Shown piece by piece: positions 42,825-51,333 of a stretch of 64,000 bases of DNA. The notes under the pieces were generated by a model. The model did no database searches, was not told the origin of the DNA, and was given only the letters and a program-made list of their open reading frames with translations. Position numbers and translations under genes: made by a program. Every line of letters begins with the position of its first letter. The stretch's first letter is position 1. This DNA comes from JBBQSN01 sp963825505 (GTDB lineage: Bacteria > Actinomycetota > Actinomycetes > Actinomycetales > CAWJMD01). The stretch covers positions 248,001 through 312,000 of the forward strand of contig CAWGTL010000004.1 of NCBI GenBank assembly GCA_963825505.1. The letters are read 5' to 3'.

Positions 42825-45800
42825 TCACCGGCCCGAGCTGCCGGGGCTGGAGTGCCACAGCATCCGCGGTGCCGCCCGGCGGAGGCGGCGCTGCTCGGCG
42901 TCGGCCTCGGACTGCTGCACCTGCCCGCGGGTGGCACGGACGTCGTCCCCGGCCGGACGCACGTCGGCGTACGGGGACTGCTTGAACCCGCTGACGTGCA
43001 CCAGCACCCGGCGCCGGCGTGGCTCGACGTCCGGCGTGCGCGCGGCGGTCGCCGCCGGCTGCCGGACCGGCGCCTGCGCGGGGCGGCCACCCGGCTCGCC
43101 GCTCTCGAGCGGTGGCGGTGCACCGGTGCGGGCGGCGACGGCGAGCCGCCGCCGGGCCGCCTCCGCGCGCTCGGCCTCGGGACCCTGCGCGTCGGCCGGG
43201 CCGCGGTCGTCGCCGTCGTCGCGGACCGTGCCGGGCACCCGGGCCGGACCGTCGTCGCGGACGAACCCGGCCGGTTCCTGCGCGCAGGCCATCACGGCGT
43301 GGACGGCGTCGAGCCCGCCGTCGACCCAGGCGTCCCAGAGCACCGGCAGCTCCCACGCGCCGGTGGCACGCAGCGACACCCCGCGCGGGCCGGTGCGGCG
43401 CAGCTCCCCGCGGACGACAAGCAACCAGGAGCCGAACACCGTCGCGGCGTACGGCCCCTGGGCGTCCTCGAAGAACGTGGCGTCGGCGGGACCGGTGGAG
43501 TCGTCCAGGGTGAGGAAGACGACCCGGCGGCCGGACCGGATGGGCGGGGTCTGGGTGGCGACCTTGACGCCGGCCACCAGCACCTCGCTGCGGCTCCGGC
43601 GCTGCATCAGGTCGCGCGCGGGGGTGGCGCCGAGCGCGCGCAGCAGGGGGACGTAGTACTGCACCACGTGCCGGCTGGCGTCGAGGCCCAGCACCTCGAG
43701 CTCGGCACGCAGCATCTCGGCTCCGGTCATCTCGGGCAGCCCGCTCGGGACGGCCTGCTCGGGCGCGTCGCCGAGGTCGAGCGTGGTCTGCACCTGCTGG
43801 TCGGCCGCCGCGGTGACGGCGGCCGGCGCCTGCGACTGCCGCGCCGCCGCCTCGCGCACCCCGCCCTGGACGACCCGCACGGGCACGCCGCCCGGTGCGG
43901 TGGCCTCCGGCGCGGCGCGCCGTCCGCCGTCCGGCCGCAGGCCCTGCTCCAGGGTCTCGGCGTGGGCGACCTCGCGCCCGGCGGGACGACCGCGACGGGG
44001 TGCGAGCCCCGCCCGTCGTGCCCCGACGGCGAGCGAGCGCGACCAGCCGTCGAGGTCGGCCACCTGGAGCAGCAGGTCGCGGCGTGTCAGGTGGTGCCGC
44101 GGCCGCACCGGCAGGGTGCTGCCGAGGCCGTGCAGCGCGTCGAGGGCGCCGGTGAGCACGAGCCGCTCGGCGACCGGCCGGCTGGGCCGGGCCCGGTGCC
44201 AGAGGTCGGCGAGCGATCGGTACGGCTGCCCGGCCACGACCCGCTCCACCTCGGCCGCGCTGATGCCCTTGACGTCGGCCAGCGACAGCCGGATGCCGTA
44301 GCCGCTCGCGTCCGGCACGCCGGCGTCGAGACGAAGACCCGTGCCCGGCAGCGGCTCGAGGCTGCCGCGGTTGGGCCGGTCGCCGTCGCCGGCGCGGCTG
44401 CGGGCGTCGGCCACCTTCTCGACCCGGTAGGTGGCGCCGGAGGCGTTGACGTCGAGGCCGAGCACCGTGATGCCGAGGGTGCGGGCGTCGTCGAGGATCA
44501 GCCGCTTGGGGTACATGCCGGGGTCGTGGGTCAGGACGCCGGCGAGGAAGGCCGCCGGGTGGTGCGCCTTGAGCCAGGCCGACTGGTAGGTCGGCACGGC
44601 GAACGCGGCCGCGTGCGCCTTGCAGAACCCGAACGACGCGAACGACCTCAGCACCTCCCAGATCCGCTGGACGTCGGCGGCCGGGTACCCGCGCTCGGCG
44701 GCGCGCTCGCGCAGCCACGGCTCGACCTCGGCCTGGCCCGCGGGCGTGCCCATCCGGCGCCGCACCTCGTCGGCCTCGTCGAGCCGGACCCCGGCGACGA
44801 CGTGGACGATCTTGATCACCTGCTCGTGGAAGACCACGACCCCGTGGGTCTCCTCCAGCGCCGGGATCAGGGTGTCGTGCAGGTAGCGGACGTCGTCCCA
44901 GCCCTGCCGGGCGCGCAGGAAGGGGCTGATCATGTCCGACTTCACCGGCCCCGGACGGAACAGCGAGATGTCGATCACCAGGTCGGAGAACGCCTGCGGG
45001 GCGAACTTGCCGACGAGCTCGCGCTGGCCGGGCGACTCGATCTGGAAGCAGCCGAGGGTGCGGGTCGAGCGGACCAGCCGGAACGTCGCCTCGTCGTCGA
45101 GCGGCACGGCGTCGAGGTCGATCCGTCCGGTGCCGGGGTCGAGGTAGGCGGCGTCGGGCGCGTGCTCGCCGGCGGCGCCGGCGTCGGCGCCGTCGACCCG
45201 CTCGACCTCGTCGAGGGCGTAGGCCATCGCGGACTGCATCCGGATGCCGAGCACGTCGAGCTTGAGCAGGCCGAGGACCTCGACGTCGTCCTTGTCGAAC
45301 TGGCTCATCGGGAAGCCCTGCCAGCTGGCCTCGACCGGCGTGCGGTCGAGCAGGGTCGCGTTGCTGAGCAGCACCCCGCACGGGTGCAGGGCGATGTGCC
45401 GGGGCAGGGCGTCGAGCCGCTCGACCAGGTCGAACAGCAGGTCGAAGCGCTCGTGCCCGAGGCCGGAGCGCCGCAGCTCGGGCAGCTCGCGCAGGGCGCT
45501 GCGGGCGTCCCTGGCGCGGATGTGCGGGAACGCGGTGGCGATGGCGTCGATCTCCGAGGGCGGCAGGCCGAGCGCCGCGCCGGCGTCTCGGACGGCGTGG
45601 CGCACCCGGTAGGTGTCCATCATCGACACGCAGCTGACCCGCTCGCCGCCGAACCGCTCGAGCACCCACTCGTAGATCTCGGTGCGCCGGTCGGACTCGA
45701 CGTCGATGTCGATGTCGGGCAGCTCGGCGCGCAGCGGCGTGCAGAACCGCTCCATCAGCAGGCCGTGCTCGACCGGGTCGACCCCGCTGATGCCGACGAG

Positions 45801-47270
45801 GTGGTTGACCAGGCTGCCGGCGCCGGAGCCGCGGGCAGCGACCCGCACGCCGCGGTCCCTGATCAGGTCGCAGACCTCGGCGACGGTGAGGAAGTAGGTG
45901 GGGTAGCCGAGCGAGGCGATGGTCGCGAGCTCGTCGTCGAGCCGGCGGCGCACGGTCTCGAGGTGCCGGTCGGACGCCCCCGGGTAGCGACGTCCGATCC
46001 CGGCCTCGCACCGCGCGCGCAGCACGGCGTCGGCCTCGCTGTGGGTGCGGGCCCTCCCGCGGGTGACGAGGTCGGGCTCGGGCAGGTGCACGGCGCCGAT
46101 GCCGAGGTCGCGGCCGGGGTCGAGCCGGCACCGGTCGGCCACCTGCTCGGTGCCGCGCAGCAGGTCGCGCGCGCCGTCTGCGCCCAGCCCGGCCGCGGTG
46201 GCGACCCGCTGCGCGGTCGCGGCCATCTCCGCTGTGCCGGCGAGGTAGCCGGCCGCGGTGGTGCGGTCGAGGTGCCGGGTGCCCAGCGGCACCAGACGCC
46301 GTGCGGCATCGAGCACGTCGGCCGTCGCGGCGCCGTCGGCCGTGGCGTACCGGACGGCCGCGGACAGCACGGCCGGTACGCCGACGTCGCGGGCGAAGCC
46401 GAGCATCCGGGCGGCGTGGGCGAGGCTGCCCGGCGTGTCGTCGGGGCCCTCGTGGCACACCACCTCGACGGCGAGCGCGCCCAGCGGCAGCAGGTCGTAC
46501 CACTGGGCGAGCACCGCCCGGGCCAGGTCGACGCGGCGGGCGAGCAGGGCCCGACCGAGCTCGGACGACGGCCCGAGCAGGACGGTGAGCGCGCCCGGCT
46601 CGGGCAGGACGTCGACCAGCTCGGGCTGGACCCTGCTGCCGCTCGCTGCGAGCGGCCGGGCCGGGCGGCTCGGCTCGCCCGGCAGGCCGTCGCGCAGCGG
46701 GCCGGGCAGCAGGTGCTCGCCGCGGGCGTGGCGGGCGACGAGCACCGGGGTGGTGACCGGCGCACCCCGCTCGCCGCGCAGGTGCGTGGCGGACACCAGT
46801 CGGCACAGTGCCGACCAGCCCGGTGCGACCGCCGCGCTGCCGTGGCCGGACGGCCCGGGGTCCGGGGACGCGACGCCGGGACGGGCGAGCAGGTCGGGTG
46901 CCGCGGAGGCGGTGGCTGCCGAGTGCGCGAGGACGGTGACGCGCGGGTGGCGCGGGTCGACGACGCCTCCGCCGCGGGCGGGCGTGCCGCGGCCGGCTCG
47001 GCGGGCCGCGTCCTCGGCCGGGTCGGCCCAGGACGGGACGCCGGCGAGGAGCCCGGTGGGCTCGACGGCGAGGTCGACGCCGAGCAGCGGGGTGATGCCG
47101 GCGGCGCTGCACGCCGTGGCGAAGCGGATGGCGCCGTAGAGGCCGTCGCGGTCGGTCAGCGAGAGCGACCCGAGGTCCAGCCCGGCGGCACGCTCCACCA
47201 GGGCGTCGGGGCTCGACGCGCCGTACTGCAACGAGTAGCCGGACGCGACGTGCAGGTGCGTGAAGCTCAT
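42825..47270 (-). CDS. dnaE2: error-prone DNA polymerase III alpha (DnaE2/ImuC)
   Basis: SOS-mutagenesis polymerase. 1481 residues, ~300-400 longer than most DnaE2. Seen: PHP domain (MSFTHLHVASGYSLQYGASSPDALVERAA, LTDRDGLYGAIRFA), RGSGAGSLVNHLVGI, the catalytic LPDIDIDVESDRRTEIYEWV near residue 517, SFGFCKAHAAAFAVPTYQSAWLK, and an OB-fold region (RRVVFLTLDDSTGPADATFFED). Insertions are Pro/Arg/Ala-rich stretches near residues 85-200, ~1060-1150 and ~1330-1450; QTTLDLGD near residue 1161 resembles a clamp-binding motif. The end, LWHSSPGSSGR, is the conserved DnaE2 terminus. ATG at 47270. Downstream part of an SOS-controlled group with HEPN and DUF6504 genes. Confidence 0.95.
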   Translation of the reverse strand: MSFTHLHVASGYSLQYGASSPDALVERAAGLDLGSLSLTDRDGLYGAIRFATACSAAGITPLLGVDLAVEPTGLLAGVPSWADPAEDAARRAGRGTPARGGGVVDPRHPRVTVLAHSAATASAAPDLLARPGVASPDPGPSGHGSAAVAPGWSALCRLVSATHLRGERGAPVTTPVLVARHARGEHLLPGPLRDGLPGEPSRPARPLAASGSRVQPELVDVLPEPGALTVLLGPSSELGRALLARRVDLARAVLAQWYDLLPLGALAVEVVCHEGPDDTPGSLAHAARMLGFARDVGVPAVLSAAVRYATADGAATADVLDAARRLVPLGTRHLDRTTAAGYLAGTAEMAATAQRVATAAGLGADGARDLLRGTEQVADRCRLDPGRDLGIGAVHLPEPDLVTRGRARTHSEADAVLRARCEAGIGRRYPGASDRHLETVRRRLDDELATIASLGYPTYFLTVAEVCDLIRDRGVRVAARGSGAGSLVNHLVGISGVDPVEHGLLMERFCTPLRAELPDIDIDVESDRRTEIYEWVLERFGGERVSCVSMMDTYRVRHAVRDAGAALGLPPSEIDAIATAFPHIRARDARSALRELPELRRSGLGHERFDLLFDLVERLDALPRHIALHPCGVLLSNATLLDRTPVEASWQGFPMSQFDKDDVEVLGLLKLDVLGIRMQSAMAYALDEVERVDGADAGAAGEHAPDAAYLDPGTGRIDLDAVPLDDEATFRLVRSTRTLGCFQIESPGQRELVGKFAPQAFSDLVIDISLFRPGPVKSDMISPFLRARQGWDDVRYLHDTLIPALEETHGVVVFHEQVIKIVHVVAGVRLDEADEVRRRMGTPAGQAEVEPWLRERAAERGYPAADVQRIWEVLRSFASFGFCKAHAAAFAVPTYQSAWLKAHHPAAFLAGVLTHDPGMYPKRLILDDARTLGITVLGLDVNASGATYRVEKVADARSRAGDGDRPNRGSLEPLPGTGLRLDAGVPDASGYGIRLSLADVKGISAAEVERVVAGQPYRSLADLWHRARPSRPVAERLVLTGALDALHGLGSTLPVRPRHHLTRRDLLLQVADLDGWSRSLAVGARRAGLAPRRGRPAGREVAHAETLEQGLRPDGGRRAAPEATAPGGVPVRVVQGGVREAAARQSQAPAAVTAAADQQVQTTLDLGDAPEQAVPSGLPEMTGAEMLRAELEVLGLDASRHVVQYYVPLLRALGATPARDLMQRRSRSEVLVAGVKVATQTPPIRSGRRVVFLTLDDSTGPADATFFEDAQGPYAATVFGSWLLVVRGELRRTGPRGVSLRATGAWELPVLWDAWVDGGLDAVHAVMACAQEPAGFVRDDGPARVPGTVRDDGDDRGPADAQGPEAERAEAARRRLAVAARTGAPPPLESGEPGGRPAQAPVRQPAATAARTPDVEPRRRRVLVHVSGFKQSPYADVRPAGDDVRATRGQVQQSEADAEQRRLRRAAPRMLWHSSPGSSGR

Positions 47271-47370
47271 CTCCCCCCTCCCTGCTATACGACGACCGTT
47301 GCAGCACAGTCGGACTGGTCGCGCCCGGCGGTCCCACGGCGTCGTGGACCCGGCGCCCGGCGCGACCCGG

Positions 47371-47808
47371 TCAGGCCGGGTGCGCCGTGGCCGGGAGCAC
47401 GCCGAGCAGGTCGGCGACGAGGTCAGCGAACGCGGAGGCGTCGCGGACGAGGTCGTCGGCCTGGCGGGCGCTCACCGCACCGGCCAGCCCGGCCTCCACG
47501 GCTGCGCGGCGCCGGGCGCCGGAGGCGAAGAACACCGCCCACTCGGCCAGCTCGGGCGCGACCCGCGGCAGCACGTCCCAGACGTTGAGCGTGGAGCCGC
47601 GACGGGGCCGACCGCGGACGGCCAGCACCGCGGCGGCCGCGCGCAGGGCGGCGAGGTGGGCGGCGACGTAGCGCTCCCCCGCGTCGTCGGTGGCGCGGGC
47701 CGCGCGCAGGCCGGCGTCGGACCGCAGCAGCAGCTCGACGGCGGCCGCCGGCGCGGGCGCGCTCGCGGACGGGCTCGTGCGCGGACGGTGCAGCAGCTGG
47801 GGACTCAT
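47371..47808 (-). CDS. SAV_6107-type HEPN domain protein
   Basis: 145-residue all-helical protein of the SAV_6107 HEPN family. Seen: AVELLLRSDAGLRAARATDDAGERYVAAHLAALRAAAAVLAVRGRPRRGSTLNVWDVLPRVAPELAEWAVFFASGARRRAAVEAG. The classic HEPN RNase motif R-x4-6-H is not obvious, so it may bind rather than cut nucleic acid. It always travels with dnaE2 and DUF6504 in actinobacteria. ATG at 47808 with a GGAGCCCC ribosome-binding site; 100 bp before dnaE2. Confidence 0.88.
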   Translation of the reverse strand: MSPQLLHRPRTSPSASAPAPAAAVELLLRSDAGLRAARATDDAGERYVAAHLAALRAAAAVLAVRGRPRRGSTLNVWDVLPRVAPELAEWAVFFASGARRRAAVEAGLAGAVSARQADDLVRDASAFADLVADLLGVLPATAHPA

Positions 47809-47868
47809 CGGGGGCTCCTCTCGGACGGCGGGGTTCTCTCGCGCTCGCGCAGACGTGCTCGCGCTGTG

Positions 47869-48270
47869 TCAGTCGCACACCTGGAGCAGGCGCCAGGTGC
47901 CGCTGGCGCCCTGCCGGGGCGTGGCGGCGGGCGACGCGGCGTCGCGCGCCAGGTGGTAGACGCCGCGGCTGGCCCAGCGCCCGGCGGTCGCCTCGACGCG
48001 CCAGACCTCGCGGTCGGCGCCGACGACGGCTGCCCGGGCTCCGGCCCCCGGCCGCGGACCTGCGGAGGCGGCTCCGGTCTCCCCCGCGCCGTGGACGGCG
48101 GCGGCGGCGTCGAGCGACCACCAGGCCTGGCGCTCCCGCCAGTAACCGAGCACCTCGTCGACGAGGTACAGCCGCCCGCGCCAGAGGAACTGCGACGGCG
48201 CGTCACGACCGTCCGCCCGTGGCCCGTCGGCCAGCCGCACGTGGACGGTGTCGTCGTAGCCGCGGGTCAT
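47869..48270 (-). CDS. DUF6504 family protein
   Basis: 133-residue protein typical of the dnaE2 neighbourhood in actinobacteria. Seen: MTRGYDDTVHVRLADGPRADGRDAPSQFLWRGRLYLVDEVLGYWRERQAWW and a C-terminal REVWRVEATAGRWASRGVYHLARD ... GTWRLLQVCD. Aromatic-rich and basic, so a nucleic-acid or polymerase-binding role is possible but not shown. ATG at 48270 has GAGGAGGACCCG upstream. First gene downstream of the SOS box at 48424-48447. Confidence 0.88.
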   Translation of the reverse strand: MTRGYDDTVHVRLADGPRADGRDAPSQFLWRGRLYLVDEVLGYWRERQAWWSLDAAAAVHGAGETGAASAGPRPGAGARAAVVGADREVWRVEATAGRWASRGVYHLARDAASPAATPRQGASGTWRLLQVCD

Positions 48271-48423
48271 CGGGTCCTCCTCGGACGTCGGGCTCCGCCT
48301 GGCTTCGGCGTGACGAGCAGCGGAGCGGGTGTGGACGGGATCGGCCGGGAGGATCGGGGTCGAGATCGACCCTCCCGGCCTGTCCCTGCGACGGTGCGGT
48401 CGCGACACCTGCACCGAGGCTCC

Positions 48424-48447
48424 GTGTTCGAACACGTGTTCGAACAC
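48424..48447. promoter_or_regulatory. LexA (SOS) box, tandem palindrome, DUF6504-dnaE2 operon
   Basis: GTGTTCGAACAC occurs twice in direct tandem (48424-48435 and 48436-48447), making the perfect actinobacterial SOS box CGAAC-ACGT-GTTCG at 48429-48442, inside an 18-bp palindrome. On the minus strand TTGACG (48482-48477), 19-base spacer and TACATT (48457-48452) form a promoter whose start site would fall in the box. It is 154 bp before DUF6504. The 405-bp gap 48271-48675 holds no gene. Confidence 0.9.
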
Positions 48448-48656
48448 CGCGAATGTACACCGCGGCTCCGACCACCCGTCAACCCCTCGACGGGCTCTCG
48501 GACGACTCCGCGACGACCTCCGTACCGGCCGTGCGACCGCCCCCTCGGACAGTCACTCGCACCGGCGGTCACATCAGAGCAGCCGGCACCGACAAGCGGC
48601 CCGACCCCTTGGGCGTTCCCAGCGGAGAGGGCCGCTGCGCAGACGGGTGTCGGTGG

Positions 48657-48672
48657 TCGAACGTATGTTCGT
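48657..48672 (+). promoter_or_regulatory. LexA (SOS) box directly before the HNH gene
   Basis: Sequence TCGAACGTATGTTCGT with core CGAAC-GTAT-GTTCG, a perfect match to the actinobacterial LexA consensus. TATGTT (48664-48669) within it has the form of a -10 whose start site would be at about 48676, the A of the first ATG, so the mRNA may be leaderless. No Shine-Dalgarno sequence precedes the ATG. Confidence 0.85.
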
Positions 48673-48675
48673 CTC

Positions 48676-50121
48676 ATGATGTCGAGCAGCGGCGGCGGAG
48701 GTGTGCTGGGTGATGCGCTCGCTCGCGCCGGCGCTGCTGTCGAGGGCCTGCTGGTGGAGCCGCTGCCCGGCACGGGTCCGCGCGAGCGGCTCGATGCGCT
48801 GAGGCAGGTCGAGGTGATGGGGCGGCAGCTGGAGGCGGTGCGGCTCCGTCTCGTGCGCGCGCTCGACGCCCCTGCCGTCGGTGCTGGGGGCCTCGCCGAG
48901 CTCGGCGCCACGACGTTGCACGGGCTGCTGGCGACCGAGCTCGGCACGGGAGCGGCCCGGGCGAGGGCCGACGTCGCCGCGGCGCGTGCGACCGACGCCG
49001 AGGCGGCCCTCGACCCGGTGGCGGGCCACGACCGCGGGACCCTCCCCGGCATGGCGACGGCGCTCGCGCGCGGTGAGGTGTCCCGGGCGCACGTCGACCT
49101 CGCGGTGCGCACGATGGACAAGGTGCCCGCGCGGCTGCGGCGGCTGGCCGCGCCGGTGGTCGACGACTTCTTCCTCGACGTCAGCGTGCGGCACCCCCCA
49201 CGTGGCTGCGAGAACCTGGCCGCCGAGCTGCTCGACCGCCTCGACCCCGCCCGCACCGAGCGCGGCTTCGACCCCGACGCGCACCTGCGCCGCCGCCTCG
49301 ACGTCGTCGTCGACAGCACCGGGATGGTCGTCGTCCACGGGCAGCTCGACCCGCTCACCGGCGCGACGGTCAAGGCGGCGATCGAGTACTTCAGCGCCCC
49401 CGGGCCCGCCCTGCGCACCGAGGACGGCGACCTGCTGACGTGGGACACCCGGACGCCGTCCCAGCGACGCGCCGACGCGCTCGGCCTGGTCGCCACGGCA
49501 GCGATGGCGCGCGGTGGGACCCGCGCCGGCGAGCCGCCCCGCGTGGTCGTCCACACCACGACGGAGCAGCTGGCCGCACTGTCCGAGACCGACCGCCGCA
49601 GACGTGGACGGGCCGGCCGTGCGCACTGCGAGCAGACGGGTGCGATCGACCCGGCGACGCTCGAGCGGGTGGTCTGCGACGCGGCCCTGCACCGCGTGCT
49701 GACGGCGCCGTCCGGCGCGGTGCTCGACCTGGGCCGGTCGGTGCGGCTCGCCACGCCGTCCCAGCGGCGCGCCCTGGCGGCCCGCGACCTCGGGTGCGTG
49801 GTCCCGGCCTGCGGCCGACCGCCGTCGTGGTGCGACGCCCACCACGTGGTGCCCTGGCACCGAGGCGGTCCCACCGACCTGGGCAACCTGGTCCTGCTCT
49901 GCCCGGCCCACCACACCGCGGTGCACGCCGGCACCGTCGAGGTGCGGATGCACGAGGGCGTCCCCCACGTGCTGCTGCGCACGCGCCGGACCGTCTCCCG
50001 CACCGGGTGGCTCCCGGCCAGGCGAGTCCACGACCGGACCACCGTCCGCCGGGCGACCGAACAGGTCCGGCTCGCGCTCGACGTCGGCCCGCCGCGACCT
50101 CGACCCCACCCGCGGACGTAG
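48676..50121 (+). CDS. DUF222/13E12-type HNH endonuclease-like protein
   Basis: 481-residue member of the REP13E12/DUF222 family. Seen: DUF222 region (LDALRQVEVMGRQLEAVRLRLVRALDAPAV, ATTLHGLLATELGTGAARARADVAAAR, FDPDAHLRRRLDVVVDSTGMVVVHGQLDPLTGATVKAAIEYF) and a C-terminal HNH motif (CVVPACGRPPSWCDAHHVVPWHRGGPTDLGNLVLLCPAHHTAVH) with intact Cys pairs and His residues. Two starts are possible, ATG 48676 or 48679. In M. tuberculosis 13E12 genes carry LexA boxes and respond to DNA damage; the box just upstream fits. Its cellular role is unknown. Confidence 0.92.
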   Translation: MMSSSGGGGVLGDALARAGAAVEGLLVEPLPGTGPRERLDALRQVEVMGRQLEAVRLRLVRALDAPAVGAGGLAELGATTLHGLLATELGTGAARARADVAAARATDAEAALDPVAGHDRGTLPGMATALARGEVSRAHVDLAVRTMDKVPARLRRLAAPVVDDFFLDVSVRHPPRGCENLAAELLDRLDPARTERGFDPDAHLRRRLDVVVDSTGMVVVHGQLDPLTGATVKAAIEYFSAPGPALRTEDGDLLTWDTRTPSQRRADALGLVATAAMARGGTRAGEPPRVVVHTTTEQLAALSETDRRRRGRAGRAHCEQTGAIDPATLERVVCDAALHRVLTAPSGAVLDLGRSVRLATPSQRRALAARDLGCVVPACGRPPSWCDAHHVVPWHRGGPTDLGNLVLLCPAHHTAVHAGTVEVRMHEGVPHVLLRTRRTVSRTGWLPARRVHDRTTVRRATEQVRLALDVGPPRPRPHPRT

Positions 50122-50166
50122 ACCACGCCCCGGCACCACCGACACCACAGCGGCACCGGCACCGGC

Positions 50167-50234
50167 ACGACGGCGACGACGACGACGGCGACGACGACGG
50201 CGCCGGCACCGGCGGCGGCGACGACGACGACGCC
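50167..50234. repeat. GAC/GGC trinucleotide tract
   Basis: A low-complexity run of mostly GAC and GGC triplets between the HNH gene and the DUF1772 gene. In the DUF1772 frame it would encode Asp/Gly repeats, but there is no good start before it, so it is treated as intergenic. Confidence 0.6.
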
Positions 50235-50270
50235 GGACGGGTCCCGCCCGTCGAGGATCTGCGCTACAAC

Positions 50271-50750
50271 GTGGCCGTGCTGCTCACCGTGCTCCTGCTG
50301 CTGTCGCTCCTCGGTTCCGGGCTGATGGCGGGGTTGTTCTTCGCGTTCTCGGTGGCGGTCATGCCGGCGCTCGGCACCGAGCCCGGGCCGGCAGCGATGG
50401 CGGCGATGCAGCGGATCAACGTCGTCATCGTGCGACCGCTGTTCCTGGCGGTCTTCGTCGGCACGGCGCTGGTGGCGCTCGTGGCCGCGCTGGTGAGCCT
50501 GCTCGACGCCGGGGCGGTGACGACGTGGTCGCTGATCGGCACGGCGTCGTACCTCGTCACGTCGGTCGGGCTGACCGCGGGCTACCACGTACCGCGCAAC
50601 AACCGGCTGGTCGCGGGCGACCCCACGACGCCCGAGGGGCTGGCGCTGTGGGAGACCTACCTGCGGGAGTGGACCCGCTGGAACCACGTGCGCGCTGCCG
50701 GGTGCCTCCTCGCGACAGCGGCGTTCGCCATCGCCCTGCGGGTGTCCTGA
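50271..50750 (+). CDS. DUF1772 membrane protein
   Basis: 159-residue protein with four hydrophobic segments (VAVLLTVLLLLSLLGSGLMAGLFFAFSVAVMPAL; IVRPLFLAVFVGTALVALVAALVSL; SLIGTASYLVTSVGLTAGY; AGCLLATAAFAIAL) and the conserved loop VPRNNRLVAGD ... WTRWNHVRAA of DUF1772. Function unknown. GTG 50271 is chosen because GAGGATC lies 11 bases upstream and the first helix begins right there; no ATG is available. Confidence 0.75.
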   Translation: MAVLLTVLLLLSLLGSGLMAGLFFAFSVAVMPALGTEPGPAAMAAMQRINVVIVRPLFLAVFVGTALVALVAALVSLLDAGAVTTWSLIGTASYLVTSVGLTAGYHVPRNNRLVAGDPTTPEGLALWETYLREWTRWNHVRAAGCLLATAAFAIALRVS

Positions 50751-50766
50751 GCACTACGCTCCGGCC

Positions 50767-51333
50767 ATGTCGACGACGCCGGCGGCGGACCGACCGGTCG
50801 TCGCGGAGCCCGCGACGACCGGCGTGGCGGAGCCCGCGACGCCCGGTGTCGCGTCGCACCCGGCGGTCGTGCGCGTCCACGAGTGCCTGCTCGCCCTGGG
50901 CGCCCTGGGCGCGGTGAGGGTCCTGGACGAGCACGCCCGCACGGCGGCCCAGGCCGCCGCACAGCTGGGCGTGGAGGTCGGCGCGATCGCGAACTCGCTG
51001 GTGTTCGCCGTCCCGGACCAGCACCACGGCAGGCGTGCGGTGCTGGTGCTCACCAGCGGCGCCCACCAGGTCAACGCCCCGCGGCTCGCCGACCGCCTCG
51101 GGGTCGAGGCGCTCGACCGGGCCGACCCCGAGCTCGTCCGGCAGGCAACGGGTTTCGCCATCGGCGGGGTCGCACCCGTCGGGCACAGCCAACCGCTGGA
51201 CACCTACGTCGACGTCACCCTCGCCCAGCACGAGCAGATCTGGGCGGCCGCAGGGCACCCGAAGGCGGTGTTCCCCACCCACTACGACGAGCTGCTGCGG
51301 ATCACGGCAGGTCAGCCGGTCGAGGTGACCTGA
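50767..51333 (+). CDS. YbaK/EbsC-fold aminoacyl-tRNA deacylase-like protein
   Basis: 188-residue editing-domain protein. Seen: HPAVVRVHECLLALGALGAVRVLDEHARTAAQAAAQLGVEVGAIANSLVFAVPDQHHGRRAVLVLTSGAHQVN and FAIGGVAPVGHSQPLDTYVDVTLAQHEQIWAAAGHPKAVFPTHYDELLRI, the EbsC/ProXp-like pattern. It is diverged from ybaK at 4163-4648 and likely edits a different mischarged tRNA or is uncharacterised. An Ala/Pro/Thr-rich head of ~30 residues precedes the domain. ATG at 50767. Its 3' end overlaps the acyltransferase gene on the other strand by 22 bases. Confidence 0.85.
   Translation: MSTTPAADRPVVAEPATTGVAEPATPGVASHPAVVRVHECLLALGALGAVRVLDEHARTAAQAAAQLGVEVGAIANSLVFAVPDQHHGRRAVLVLTSGAHQVNAPRLADRLGVEALDRADPELVRQATGFAIGGVAPVGHSQPLDTYVDVTLAQHEQIWAAAGHPKAVFPTHYDELLRITAGQPVEVT

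Noticed and set aside
42585..47588. Long plus-strand open frame over dnaE2
   Set aside because: Shadow of dnaE2 codons; no homology-like features.
48271..48675. Open frames crossing the SOS-box gap, for example from 48447
   Set aside because: They read through the palindromes and lack coding bias; the gap is better explained as a control region.
50122..50270. Extension of the DUF1772 gene upstream through the GAC repeats
   Set aside because: No start codon with a ribosome-binding site, and the Asp/Gly repeats do not resemble the family; the GTG at 50271 starts the first helix.
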